A DNA stretch of 64,000 bases from Hirschia maritima DSM 19733. GTDB lineage: Bacteria > Pseudomonadota > Alphaproteobacteria > Caulobacterales > Hyphomonadaceae. A program made the position numbers and the translations under genes. Position 1 is the stretch's first letter. Each line of letters opens with the position of its first letter. A model generated the notes under the pieces. That model had not been told where the DNA came from. It worked only from the letters and a program-made list of their open reading frames with translations, and searched no databases. Positions 17,962 through 27,086 of the stretch are shown in pieces. The stretch spans positions 186,001-250,000 of the forward strand of contig NZ_KB899544.1 of assembly GCF_000378345.1 (NCBI RefSeq), written 5' to 3'.

Positions 17962-20772
17962 ATGAAGAGTTTTAAAGATATCCTGCTTGGAGCAAGTTGT
18001 TGTACAGCGATGCTTGCAATGGCTCCAATCGCAATCGCTCAAGAGAGTGTTGAAGAACCTGCAGCCGAAGAAAAAGCATATCAGGACGTTATTGTTGTAA
18101 CTGGAATTCGGAAGAGTTTGCAGCAAGCAATGGATGTAAAGCGTGCTGCAAAAGGTGTGACAGATTCTATCGCTTCTGAAGATCTAGGTAAGTTTCCTGA
18201 CCTGAATGTTGCTGAGTCGCTACAACGTGTACCAGGTATTGCGATCGACCGTTCAGGTGGTGAAGGTCAAGCGGTAACGGTGCGTGGACTTGGTCCGCAG
18301 TTCAACACAGTTCTGTTAAATGGTCGCCAAGTTGCAACTGATAGTGGTGGTCGTGAGTTTAATTTTGACACATTAGCTGCTGAACAAATCACGGGCGCGA
18401 CTGTATATAAGAGTGGTCAGGCTTTCCTCCAAGAGGGCGGTATCGGTGGTACTATCAACGTAACTACAGCGCGTCCATTTGATAACCCAGGTCTGCAAAT
18501 GGCTGGTTCTGTTAAGGGTGTATATGAGAGCCTTTCAGAAGAAGTTTCTCCGGCTGCTTCTTTCTTGATCAGCAACACTTTTGGTGCAAATGATGAGTTT
18601 GGTGTTCTCGCGGCATTGAGCCACCAAGAGCGTAAGGTGCAGATCAACCGCATTGAAACAGCGGGTTGGAGACCTGGTCAGACAATTTCAAACACTGTTG
18701 ACCCAGATAATGATCCAGCCACTGACAATAGCGTAACAACAACACTTTTCGAGAACGCTTATATTCCTCGGAACTGGGACCAAATTGTTGATGATCAAGA
18801 GCGTACACGTACAAACGCCAGTCTTGCGCTTCAATATGCACCATCCGACAGCATTACTCTTACTTTGGACGGTTTTTATTCAAAGTTTGAAGTGGATTCA
18901 GAGGTAACTGACCTTGCTTCATGGTTTGAGCCAGATCGTGTTGGAAGTGCTACAATTGATGAAAATGGTACTCTAACTTCATTTACTCAAGAGATTGGTT
19001 TGAGTGGTGGTTCTGGTAACCCTGCGACTGACTTTGTGTCTCACACACGAAATTCTCGCGATTCAGAAACGCTAGGTTTCGGTTTCAATGTTGATTGGGA
19101 TATTTCAGATAACCTAAATGCTAACATTGATCTGTCTCACTCAACGGCTGAAAATGACCGTGCAGGGCGCGACCGTTTCAACGTGATCGGGATTATCAAC
19201 AACTACTCATTTGATGGTACGGGTGGAACACCAACTGTTGCACATGATGGTTTTGTGGATGGAAGTCTTCCGGACGCAAGCTTAAGTCGCCTGCACTACA
19301 ATGAAAAAGGTAACCGTCCTACGGATGAGGACGAGATCACTGAGTTCAAAGCTGACTTTACTTACACACCAGATGTTGAAGGTGTAGAAGAGGTTCGTTT
19401 TGGTTTCTACAATCAATCTCGTGAGAAATCACAATTCCAAATCTTTGGTAACCAATGTGCATTCTGTGGATACGGCACACCGGCACCAAATGATGTTTTG
19501 AACTTCAGACCATTCACGGCAAACAACTTCTTCAGCGGGTTGATTGATACGTTCTACACTTACGATGGTGATGCATACGTTCAGTATCTTGCTGATCAAG
19601 GTGTTCCGATTGTTCCTGTTCTTCAAAACAACCGTTACACAGTTGAAGAGAACATCATCAGTGCATACGCCGATTTCACATTCGGATTTGATGCTGGTTC
19701 TGTTCCGGTAGAAATCAATGCAGGAATGCGTTACTCAGACACTGAAACAGATGTTGCTGCAGTTCAAAGTTTCATCGCAGATGTTATTCCAACATCTGAC
19801 CTAACATTGTTCTCCAACGTGTTTGGTCCTGCAACTGACTTTTCAGAAAGCGGCGAGTACGACAATTTCCTTGGAAACTTGAACGTTACTTTTGATGTGA
19901 CAGAAGACATGAAGCTTCGTTTCGCAGCTTATGAGTCTCTTACGCGTCCAACTCTTTCTGAATTGTCGCCTGCGACAAACTTTGGTGAGCCGCGTCGTCA
20001 GAACTTGACTGCTTCTGGTGGTAACCCAGCGCTAAACCCATTCTTATCTACGAATTTCGAAATTTCGTATGAGTGGTACTATTCAGACGACAGCGTGTTC
20101 TCGATTGCTGCTTTCCGCAAAGATATTGACAACATCATTGTTAACTTGACGGGTACTGAAGAGTTTACGCTGACCAACCGTACTGCTGCAGACGGTTTCC
20201 GCTGTGCTGATGCGCTTTGTGTGAATGGGGCTTTGGATCCAAACAACGACATCGTAGCAAACACAGAAGAGCTAAATGGTGCTTCTGAAATTTACACTGT
20301 TACACGTCCTCGAAACGGTGAATCTGCATCTGTAGAAGGTGTGGAAATCGCTATCACTCACGTGTTTGATATGGGTTTTGGTATTGCTGCTAACGCAACT
20401 CTAGTAAGCAGTGACGTAACAATCGACCCAACTTCTTCAACGAACTTCTCGCTTGAGGGTATTGGTGACTCATTCAACCTGGTTGGTTTCTATGAGAATG
20501 ATCGATTGCAAGCACGTATCGCTTATAACTACCGTGATGAATTCCTGCGTCAGATCGATAACGGATTTAACGGTGAGCCAGTGAATACAGAAGCCTTTGG
20601 ACAGGTGGATGTAAGTGCTAGCTTCGACATCACAGACCAATACACAGTCTTCTTTGAAGGTATCAACATTACTGAAGAAGAGCTAAGACAGTATGGTCGT
20701 TTCCCGAACCAGATCTACAACATTGAAGACAATGGTTCGCGTTACGCTGTAGGTGTTCGTGCTACTTGGTAA
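17962..20772 (+). CDS. TonB-dependent receptor, Caulobacter (TIGR01782) type
   Basis: A 936-residue outer-membrane receptor. A signal peptide ends near AIAQ (residues 24-27), followed by the TonB box-like DVIVVTGIRKSLQQAMDVKR, typical of the oligosaccharide-transporting subgroup. The plug domain (FPDLNVAESLQRVPGIAIDR, VTVRGLGPQFNTVLLNGR, GGIGGTINVTTARP) precedes a long beta-barrel ending in the terminal aromatic residue (GVRATW). Such receptors import glycans or glycosides larger than porin limits. It shares the AraC-type box with the symporter and alpha-galactosidase promoters, so it probably takes up the same galactoside. It is followed by a terminator and then halogenase-like and SapC genes. 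Confidence 0.93.
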   Translation: MKSFKDILLGASCCTAMLAMAPIAIAQESVEEPAAEEKAYQDVIVVTGIRKSLQQAMDVKRAAKGVTDSIASEDLGKFPDLNVAESLQRVPGIAIDRSGGEGQAVTVRGLGPQFNTVLLNGRQVATDSGGREFNFDTLAAEQITGATVYKSGQAFLQEGGIGGTINVTTARPFDNPGLQMAGSVKGVYESLSEEVSPAASFLISNTFGANDEFGVLAALSHQERKVQINRIETAGWRPGQTISNTVDPDNDPATDNSVTTTLFENAYIPRNWDQIVDDQERTRTNASLALQYAPSDSITLTLDGFYSKFEVDSEVTDLASWFEPDRVGSATIDENGTLTSFTQEIGLSGGSGNPATDFVSHTRNSRDSETLGFGFNVDWDISDNLNANIDLSHSTAENDRAGRDRFNVIGIINNYSFDGTGGTPTVAHDGFVDGSLPDASLSRLHYNEKGNRPTDEDEITEFKADFTYTPDVEGVEEVRFGFYNQSREKSQFQIFGNQCAFCGYGTPAPNDVLNFRPFTANNFFSGLIDTFYTYDGDAYVQYLADQGVPIVPVLQNNRYTVEENIISAYADFTFGFDAGSVPVEINAGMRYSDTETDVAAVQSFIADVIPTSDLTLFSNVFGPATDFSESGEYDNFLGNLNVTFDVTEDMKLRFAAYESLTRPTLSELSPATNFGEPRRQNLTASGGNPALNPFLSTNFEISYEWYYSDDSVFSIAAFRKDIDNIIVNLTGTEEFTLTNRTAADGFRCADALCVNGALDPNNDIVANTEELNGASEIYTVTRPRNGESASVEGVEIAITHVFDMGFGIAANATLVSSDVTIDPTSSTNFSLEGIGDSFNLVGFYENDRLQARIAYNYRDEFLRQIDNGFNGEPVNTEAFGQVDVSASFDITDQYTVFFEGINITEEELRQYGRFPNQIYNIEDNGSRYAVGVRATW

Positions 20773-20806
20773 TTTGCAGATAGCAAATTAACTTAACGCT
20801 CAATTT

Positions 20807-20839
20807 GGGCCGGTAGCATTGTGACTATCGGCCCTTTTT
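20807..20839 (+). terminator. Rho-independent terminator after the TonB receptor
   Basis: GGGCCGGTAG (20807-20816) pairs with CTATCGGCCC (20825-20834) with one G-U pair, an 8-base loop and a following T-run. Transcription of the abundant receptor would stop or be reduced here before the halogenase-like gene, which has its own GGGAG site. Confidence 0.85.
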
Positions 20840-20854
20840 ATTGGGAGACTGAAG

Positions 20855-22366
20855 ATGCAGAAATCGATTTTGATTGTTGGCGGTGGTACAGCTGGTTGGT
20901 TAAGTGCGGCTATCATTGCGGCGCACCATAAAAATCGGCCTGATGGTCAATTGAAAATCAGTTTGGTTGAAGCCGCTGATGTCCCAACAGTTGGTGTAGG
21001 TGAGGGAACATGGCCAACGCTTCGTAATACAATACGATCAATCGGAATTGACGAAAAAACACTCTTCAAAACGTGTTTTGCAGGCTTCAAGCAGGGGGCA
21101 AAATTTGTAAACTGGGCAAGCAATGATGATTTCTACTATCATCCTTTTACCGTGCCGCTTGGTTATGGGAATATAGATTTAGCGCCTTACCTTGATGATG
21201 TTGCTAGCTTTGCAAAGGAATCCAATTACCAAGAGGCTGTTTGTCAGGCGGGTTTGGCTCCGCGAGCTCCAACAGAAGGCGAATATCAAGGTATTTGCAA
21301 TTACGCCTATCATCTGGATGCTGGGGCTCTGGGTGATTTGCTTAAGAATTATTGTCGAGATGAATTAGGTGTAGAGCACATTATAGGCACGGTGCGAGAT
21401 GTGCAGCTGGGCGAAGATGGAGGCATTGCTGGTTTATCTCTTGAGAATGATGGTAAAGCTTTTGAATTGTGTGCCGATTTGTTTGTGGATTGTACAGGGT
21501 TTAGATCACTCCTGTTGGGGAAGGCGCTTGGCGTAAAGTATAAATCTGTAGATGATATTCTCTTTAATGACACAGCGTTGGCTTTGCGCGTTCCCTATGA
21601 AAACGAGAATGACCCCATTGCTTGTCATACGATCGCAGAGGGTCAGAATGCTGGATGGATATGGGATATCGGCCTCACGAATAGGCGGGGTGTAGGGCAT
21701 GTTTTCGCTAGCGATTATTTATCCGAAGATGAAGCCATGCATAATCTTCAGAATTATGTTGGTAGATCGATCGCAGATTTGGATGTGAACAAAATCAGCT
21801 TTTCCGCAGGGCATCGAGAAGTCGGGTGGAAGAAAAATTGTGTAGCGGTTGGTTTGGCAACAGGATTTGTGGAACCATTAGAGGCTACCGCTATAATGCT
21901 TGTCGAAGTCGTTGCGCGTTATGTGGCAGAGAATTTATTCTCTGATGAGGCCGCAATGGAAGTTGTATCAAAGCGCTTCAATCAGCAAATGGATTATCGT
22001 TGGCAGCGTATCGTAGACTTTTTGAAATTACACTACATGCTAACTAAGCGAGAAGAGCCTTATTGGAAGGCGCATACAAATCCTGACACAATTCCGGAAA
22101 CGCTCCAAGAAGATTTGGCTATTTGGCAGAACAGAGGTCCAATCAAATCCGACTTTGACGGCGTTGCAGAGCTTTTTCCGGCAGCGAGTTATCAATATGT
22201 TTTGTATGGGATGGGATTTAAGCCAAACTTTTCTGAGCAATCCTATTTGTATGATCAGCAACAACAAGCAAATCGCATTATTGAGAAGAATCGAACGGTA
22301 ACTCAGCAATTATTGAGGGACTTACCCCCGCATCGAAATTATATAAACCACTGGCTAAGCGCCTGA
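20855..22366 (+). CDS. Tryptophan-halogenase-like flavoprotein
   Basis: A 503-residue member of the flavin-dependent tryptophan halogenase family. The N-terminal FAD fold SILIVGGGTAGWLSA and VGVGEGTWPT are clear. The Lys equivalent to the catalytic one of PrnA/RebH is in AGFKQGAKFVNW (near residue 80), and the late FAD-site motif FVEPLEATAIML is present. The halogenase WxWxIP signature is altered to GWIWDIGL, so the Pro is missing. Proteins of this group often sit beside TonB receptors and SapC in sugar-degrading bacteria, and their real reaction is unknown. Halogenation of tryptophan should not be assumed. It lies 12 bases before sapC and is probably co-transcribed with it. Confidence 0.83.
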   Translation: MQKSILIVGGGTAGWLSAAIIAAHHKNRPDGQLKISLVEAADVPTVGVGEGTWPTLRNTIRSIGIDEKTLFKTCFAGFKQGAKFVNWASNDDFYYHPFTVPLGYGNIDLAPYLDDVASFAKESNYQEAVCQAGLAPRAPTEGEYQGICNYAYHLDAGALGDLLKNYCRDELGVEHIIGTVRDVQLGEDGGIAGLSLENDGKAFELCADLFVDCTGFRSLLLGKALGVKYKSVDDILFNDTALALRVPYENENDPIACHTIAEGQNAGWIWDIGLTNRRGVGHVFASDYLSEDEAMHNLQNYVGRSIADLDVNKISFSAGHREVGWKKNCVAVGLATGFVEPLEATAIMLVEVVARYVAENLFSDEAAMEVVSKRFNQQMDYRWQRIVDFLKLHYMLTKREEPYWKAHTNPDTIPETLQEDLAIWQNRGPIKSDFDGVAELFPAASYQYVLYGMGFKPNFSEQSYLYDQQQQANRIIEKNRTVTQQLLRDLPPHRNYINHWLSA

Positions 22367-22378
22367 TAGGGATCGGAT

Positions 22379-23143
22379 ATGAGTAATTTAACGCCATTGA
22401 GCAACATTGCGGATAAAACGATTAAAGTCAGTTCGCAAAGGTCGATGTTGTATGCGGAGGGGCGACACATGATGGCGCTCAACGTCGCGGAAGTGAGTCG
22501 AGCTATTGTGGACTTTCCGGTTTTGATTAGTCGAATTCAAGGCACAGGTAGTTTTTCTCTATCGGCTCTGACCAGTTTTGAACCCAATAAAAATGTCTAT
22601 TTATCAGGTGGTCTTTGGGGTTCGAGTTTCTTGCCTGCGGAAATGCACACATTTCCTTTTCAGTTATTGCCCAATGAAGATAAGAGCCAGTCACCTGTCA
22701 TAGGAGCCGAATTAAATTCTCCGTGCTTTTCGGGCGAAGAGGGGGAGGCTCTGTTCGATGGGGCGGGGCAACCTGCTTTATGGGTTAGCCAAATTCAAGC
22801 GCAGTTGGTCGAAAATGCTAAAAATGCAGTCCTAACCGATGAGTTTTTCAAAACGATTGATAGTTTAAATCTGCATGTACCGATTGTTATATCTCTGCAT
22901 CTGGCAGATGGCCCAATAAATAAAATCGGTGGCCTGTCTATTGTTAATGAAGATAAGCTCAAATCGCTAACTTCCGAGCAATTGGCTATGCTCAATGAAA
23001 AGGGTTTTTTAGGGCCATTGTATGCGATGCTCTTTTCAATCTTTCAGTTAAATGGCCTCATCCGTAAACACAATGAAACTGAGGGATTTGTGAAGATTGC
23101 TAAATTGGAGATTGAAATCGCCAAAGCTAATAGTTTGATCTAA
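22379..23143 (+). CDS. SapC family protein
   Basis: A 254-residue protein with the SapC-family pattern: an N-terminal strand-rich part (YAEGRHMMALNVAEVSRAIVDFPVLISR), the central YLSGGLWGSSFLPAEMHTFPFQLLPNED, and ALWVSQIQAQLVENA followed by LNEKGFLGPLYAMLFSIFQLNGLIRKHN. No signal peptide is visible. The name derives from a Campylobacter S-layer-related operon, but the biochemical role is not established. Here it accompanies a TonB receptor and a halogenase-like flavoprotein, a recurrent trio in marine and sphingomonad-type carbohydrate loci. I can say only that it probably supports the receptor or the flavoprotein. Confidence 0.82.
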   Translation: MSNLTPLSNIADKTIKVSSQRSMLYAEGRHMMALNVAEVSRAIVDFPVLISRIQGTGSFSLSALTSFEPNKNVYLSGGLWGSSFLPAEMHTFPFQLLPNEDKSQSPVIGAELNSPCFSGEEGEALFDGAGQPALWVSQIQAQLVENAKNAVLTDEFFKTIDSLNLHVPIVISLHLADGPINKIGGLSIVNEDKLKSLTSEQLAMLNEKGFLGPLYAMLFSIFQLNGLIRKHNETEGFVKIAKLEIEIAKANSLI

Positions 23144-23176
23144 AAAAATGCCCATAACCAGAAGGATTATGGGCAA
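23142..23176 (-). terminator. Terminator of the minus-strand SDR, also serving sapC
   Basis: TGCCCATAA (23149-23157) and TTATGGGCA (23167-23175) form a perfect 9-bp stem with a 9-base loop. On the minus strand the stem is followed by seven Ts. It lies between convergent sapC and the SDR. Confidence 0.85.
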
Positions 23177-23226
23177 GTTTAGATAGTACCAATTTACGGA
23201 ACACAGATCAGGGAGATCAATTGGAA

Positions 23227-23973
23227 CTAACAGGGATCGTGTAAACGGGAGAGGACACCGCCATCCGCATAAAGCGTGGCTCCCGTGATAAAACTGGCAT
23301 TGTCTGAACAAAGAAAGAGTGCAGCTTTTGCAATCTCAGATACATCAGCAACACGGCCAATCGGGTGTGCGTCTGCTAGCTCTTGATAGGCTTCGGGTTT
23401 GCCTTCGAAGCCAGCCTTGAGCATTGGAGTTTCAGTCGCTGCTGGCGCTAGTGTGTTCACACGAATTTTCTTACCTAGGTCCACTGCAAGCGATCTTGTT
23501 AGTCCGTGCATCGCTGTTTTTGTTGTGGCATAAGCGGGAAATTCAGCTTTTGTCGCCTGGGCGTGCACAGTGCCTATGTTTAAGATTGAGCCTTTATTTG
23601 CAGTGAGTTGTTCTAGAAACTGTTGAGTGAGAACGAATGGTGCAAGTACATTTACGTTGAAGCTTAAAGTGAGGTCTTCAGGTTTTAAATCTTCAGTGCT
23701 ACCCAAAATTTGTATGGCTGCGTTATTGATCAGCGCTTTCAATGGTGATTGAGCTGTATACTCGCTGACTTTCGAGGTAAATTCAGTTGCTTTTTCGGGG
23801 GAGGAAGCAATCTCATTTAAATCTGCTGGGATAAAAGCATCAAAATCACTGGAAGTTGTTTGGTTGGTTGAGCGACCAGTCGCAATTACAAACCATCCTT
23901 CGGCTTTGAAGGCTTGGCACAGGGCCATTCCGATGCCGCCTTGCGCGCCTGTTATTATAACTGATTTCTTCAA
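23227..23973 (-). CDS. SDR oxidoreductase, candidate galactose dehydrogenase
   Basis: A 248-residue short-chain dehydrogenase. The nucleotide-binding TGAQGGIG starts at residue 8. NNAAIQ, the catalytic YATTK (Tyr and Lys) and a C-terminal ADGGVLSRLHDPC are visible. The start is uncertain: TTG 23973 (GAG 7 bases upstream, normal SDR N-terminus) is preferred over TTG 24003. It faces the sapC gene at the end of the galactoside locus. The locus has a lactonase, galactonate dehydratase, kinase and aldolase but no recognised galactose dehydrogenase, so this SDR is the best local candidate for oxidising galactose to galactonolactone. That is inference; the SDR fold alone does not define the substrate. 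Confidence 0.78.
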   Translation of the reverse strand: MKKSVIITGAQGGIGMALCQAFKAEGWFVIATGRSTNQTTSSDFDAFIPADLNEIASSPEKATEFTSKVSEYTAQSPLKALINNAAIQILGSTEDLKPEDLTLSFNVNVLAPFVLTQQFLEQLTANKGSILNIGTVHAQATKAEFPAYATTKTAMHGLTRSLAVDLGKKIRVNTLAPAATETPMLKAGFEGKPEAYQELADAHPIGRVADVSEIAKAALFLCSDNASFITGATLYADGGVLSRLHDPC

Positions 23974-24003
23974 AATAAATCTCAAGTTTTCCAAATACTT
24001 CAA

Positions 24004-24564
24004 TTGCTAAAGTTAGCTTATTTTTTTTGGTATTTCCATGTGCTGAATGGATTGAGCACAAATCAAATAATGAAATTTGCTCGCTGCTTTTTAATCAAGA
24101 TAACAAAAGTAAGGTTCATGGGGCGGTAATGGCCTTTAGATGCAATGTTAGAGCGAGTGGTGGCTAGTATTATTTTATTGAACAATTTTCAAATTCGATA
24201 GATTTAGTTCAAAAACTAACCTCAAATCTGGAGTGAACGAGGTAGGAGTTATTATTACAGTTAGTGTGACATTTAAACAGTGCTCGATTTGACGTGCTTG
24301 ATATTGATGTGTTTTGAAAAATTTCATAAAACATGTTAAAAACAATAATTTAAAAAGAGTTTTGCTTGTGCTCCACTAAAGAGCACTTCAATTTTTTCTT
24401 AAATGATTTCGCGCGTTGATTATCATAGATTTTCAAAAAAAAGCGAATTTTTGAAAAATCTCCTCTTGCCAATAAATTAATTGTAGCCAATCTTTATTGA
24501 CTAAAATTATAATAAAAATGTTCGGGCAGATAAAAAAGCGGGTCCGACGCAGTGGAGGAAGCAA
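24004..24564. promoter_or_regulatory. Long AT-rich divergent intergenic region
   Basis: These 561 bases separate the SDR (-) from a TonB receptor (+). They contain a partial match to the AraC-type box on the minus strand (24006-24034; 13 of 15 core bases, but no CCAWW part). A hairpin GTGCTC-CACTAAA-GAGCAC (24368-24386) is followed by a T-rich stretch. An inverted repeat ATTTTCAAAAA/TTTTTGAAAAAT lies around 24429-24460. The receptor start has GTGGAGGAAG (24551-24560). No convincing ORF is present. A small RNA ending at the 24368 hairpin is possible but unproven. Confidence 0.5.
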
Positions 24565-27084
24565 ATGTCAAAGAAGGTTACTGGGTTAATTCATCAGGCT
24601 TGGGGTAAGGGGACAAAGCTTGGGTTGAGTGCAAGTGTTGGGGTTGCCGCGATACTGGGCTTGCCAGCTTATGCTCAAGAGCAGCAGGCTGATACTGAAG
24701 CTGAAAGAAGAGTGCTGGACGCTATAACAGTTACAAGTACAAAAAGAGCAACGACACTTCAGGATACACCTATAGCTGTGTCAGTTGTATCTGATGAAGA
24801 GATATTGAAAGCTGAAATTCAAGATATCGCTGATATTCAGTCTCTTGTCCCATCATTGCGAGTTACAACTGGATCGACCATAGACAGCACAGCCTTCAGT
24901 ATCCGCGGATTTGCTAGCGGCAGCGGTGGCGGAGGTATTGAGCCTTCTGTAGGTGTATTTGTTGATGGTGTTTATCGTTCTAGAGCATCATCATCCATTA
25001 CTGATTTGCCTAACCTCGAACGTGTTGAAGTGTTGCGTGGACCGCAATCAACTCTATTTGGGAAAAATGCCTCGATCGGTGTGATTTCATTGGTTACGAA
25101 GGCTCCAGAATTTGAGTGGGGAGGTTATGCTTCGGCTACGGCAGGAAACTATGGATTGTTGCGTTCGCGAGCAGGTATGACAGGCCCTCTGACAGATAAA
25201 TTGGCGTTTAGTCTGGATGGCAACTTTCAGATGCGGGATGGGTATGGTCAGAACCTGCAAACTGGACAAGATTTAAACGATAAGGATCGTTGGTCAATTC
25301 GTGGTCAATTGCAGTATGAGCCAACTGAAGACACCACCTTTCGTCTGATTGTCGATCGCGACGAAATCAACGAAAGTTGTTGCTTAACGTCAAACATAGT
25401 TGCCGGTACTACAACCAGATTTGTCTTTTCTCAGTTTGGAGACATAGTTCTAGAAGATCCATTCAGCTATGATACGTATACTGATATCCAGCCTCGCTCT
25501 GAGATATCAAATTCAGGTGTTTCATTGCAGTTGGATCAGAATTTTGATCCGTTCACTTTAACATCAATCACTTCGTACCGTACTTCAGAAAACTATCGAT
25601 TCGCTGATGGTGATGGAGGTTCTTCTGCTGACATCGCATTGAGTGTAAATGATTCTGAATTGGATACTTTTTCTCAGGAAATCCGTCTGACATCTAACTC
25701 CAGTGATTCTTCATTCGACTGGATGGTGGGTGGTTATTATTTCAAAGAAAACCTGGATGTTGAAGGGCAGTTTACTTTCGGAGCGGACCTTAGACGTTTT
25801 GTTGACATTGCATCCAGAGGTGCGGTCAATGGGCTTGAGGCTACTTTGGGTCTACCACCGGGAGGGGCGTTTTTCCAGGATGGTCAAGGCGCATTTGAAA
25901 ACAGAGGGCAGGAAAATGAAGCATGGTCTATTTTTGGAACTCTAGATTGGCGCATCACTGATAAATTAACAGCTACTGTAGGGATGAATTACACTGCAGA
26001 TGAAAAAGAAGTGTATGTGAATCAGGTAAATACAGATAGTTTTGCTGCTCTAGATTTCGTCGGGCTTGGTGTCGTTGCATTTGGTTTAACGCCTGCTCAA
26101 GCTCAAACCCCTGGAGTAAACCCATTGTTGGGTTTCCGTAGTTTCCAATTCCTTCGTCCTTTTGTTGATTTCCCAAATGCGGTTGAAGATGGCCGTTCTG
26201 ATGACAGTGATACGACTTATACGGTGCGTTTGGCTTATGACATGACGGATTCTGTCAATCTTTATGGGTCATACGCGACCGGTTTCAAGGCCACGTCTTG
26301 GAATCTTGGTCGAGACAGCAAGCCAACTGCAGACCTGTTTACAGCAGGTTTCCCTCTGCCTTCATCTCCAATTGCAGACGCTGGATTAGCTGTTCCCAAC
26401 TTGGTTCCAGGAACACGAAATGCCGCCCCTGAAACAACTGAAGTGATTGAAATTGGGATGAAAGCTCAATGGGATCGCTTTTCTGTAAACTTGGCTGTGT
26501 TTGATCAAAAAGTTGAAAACTTCCAAGCTACTCTATTCTTGGGTGGTGAAACAGGCGGATTTGCTTTTGCTAATGCTGGGGAGCAGTCAACGCAAGGTGT
26601 TGAAATTGAAACAAATTGGGCGATCACTGATAATCTGAGGCTAGGTGTAAATGGTACTTGGATGGATGCTAACTATGACGATTTCCAAGGCGCACCAGGG
26701 CCGGGTGGAACTGTTGTGGATTTATCAGGTACTAAACCTGCGAATAGACCGGATCTGACGACAACAACTTCAATATCTTATGACCGTGATATTGGTTCAG
26801 CTAATTGGTATATACGCGCGGATTGGAGGCACCAAAGCGGAGCGCCTTACTTTGATAACCCAACTAATCAGCAATTGATTGGCATTGAGCAAGAGTACGA
26901 TCTTGTGAATGCCTCTTCTGGGATCACGCTTGATAATGATCTCTCATTTTCAGTTTGGGGAAGAAATATATTTGAAGAAGAATATATCACCGGTGCATTC
27001 CCAACATTGCTTCAAACAGGCTCAATTTCTGGGTTTACCAATCAGCCTGCCACGTATGGTGTGACTGTTAGGAAGGTGTTTTAG
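24565..27084 (+). CDS. TonB-dependent receptor
   Basis: An 839-residue outer-membrane receptor with an N-terminal signal sequence ending near PAYAQ (about residue 32). A TonB box-like DAITVTSTKRATTLQDTPIAVSVV follows, then the plug (IADIQSLVPSLRVTT, FSIRGFASGSGGGGIEPSVGVFVDGVYRSR, LERVEVLRGPQSTLFGKNASIGVISLVTK). The barrel ends GVTVRKVF with the terminal Phe. The FGKNA/IG plug style is common in sphingomonad and alteromonad receptors for aromatic or sugar compounds. It is 2 bases from the VOC lipoprotein and upstream of a PQQ dehydrogenase, so the imported ligand is probably oxidised in the periplasm. The ligand is unknown. Confidence 0.92.
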   Translation: MSKKVTGLIHQAWGKGTKLGLSASVGVAAILGLPAYAQEQQADTEAERRVLDAITVTSTKRATTLQDTPIAVSVVSDEEILKAEIQDIADIQSLVPSLRVTTGSTIDSTAFSIRGFASGSGGGGIEPSVGVFVDGVYRSRASSSITDLPNLERVEVLRGPQSTLFGKNASIGVISLVTKAPEFEWGGYASATAGNYGLLRSRAGMTGPLTDKLAFSLDGNFQMRDGYGQNLQTGQDLNDKDRWSIRGQLQYEPTEDTTFRLIVDRDEINESCCLTSNIVAGTTTRFVFSQFGDIVLEDPFSYDTYTDIQPRSEISNSGVSLQLDQNFDPFTLTSITSYRTSENYRFADGDGGSSADIALSVNDSELDTFSQEIRLTSNSSDSSFDWMVGGYYFKENLDVEGQFTFGADLRRFVDIASRGAVNGLEATLGLPPGGAFFQDGQGAFENRGQENEAWSIFGTLDWRITDKLTATVGMNYTADEKEVYVNQVNTDSFAALDFVGLGVVAFGLTPAQAQTPGVNPLLGFRSFQFLRPFVDFPNAVEDGRSDDSDTTYTVRLAYDMTDSVNLYGSYATGFKATSWNLGRDSKPTADLFTAGFPLPSSPIADAGLAVPNLVPGTRNAAPETTEVIEIGMKAQWDRFSVNLAVFDQKVENFQATLFLGGETGGFAFANAGEQSTQGVEIETNWAITDNLRLGVNGTWMDANYDDFQGAPGPGGTVVDLSGTKPANRPDLTTTTSISYDRDIGSANWYIRADWRHQSGAPYFDNPTNQQLIGIEQEYDLVNASSGITLDNDLSFSVWGRNIFEEEYITGAFPTLLQTGSISGFTNQPATYGVTVRKVF

Positions 27085-27086
27085 AA

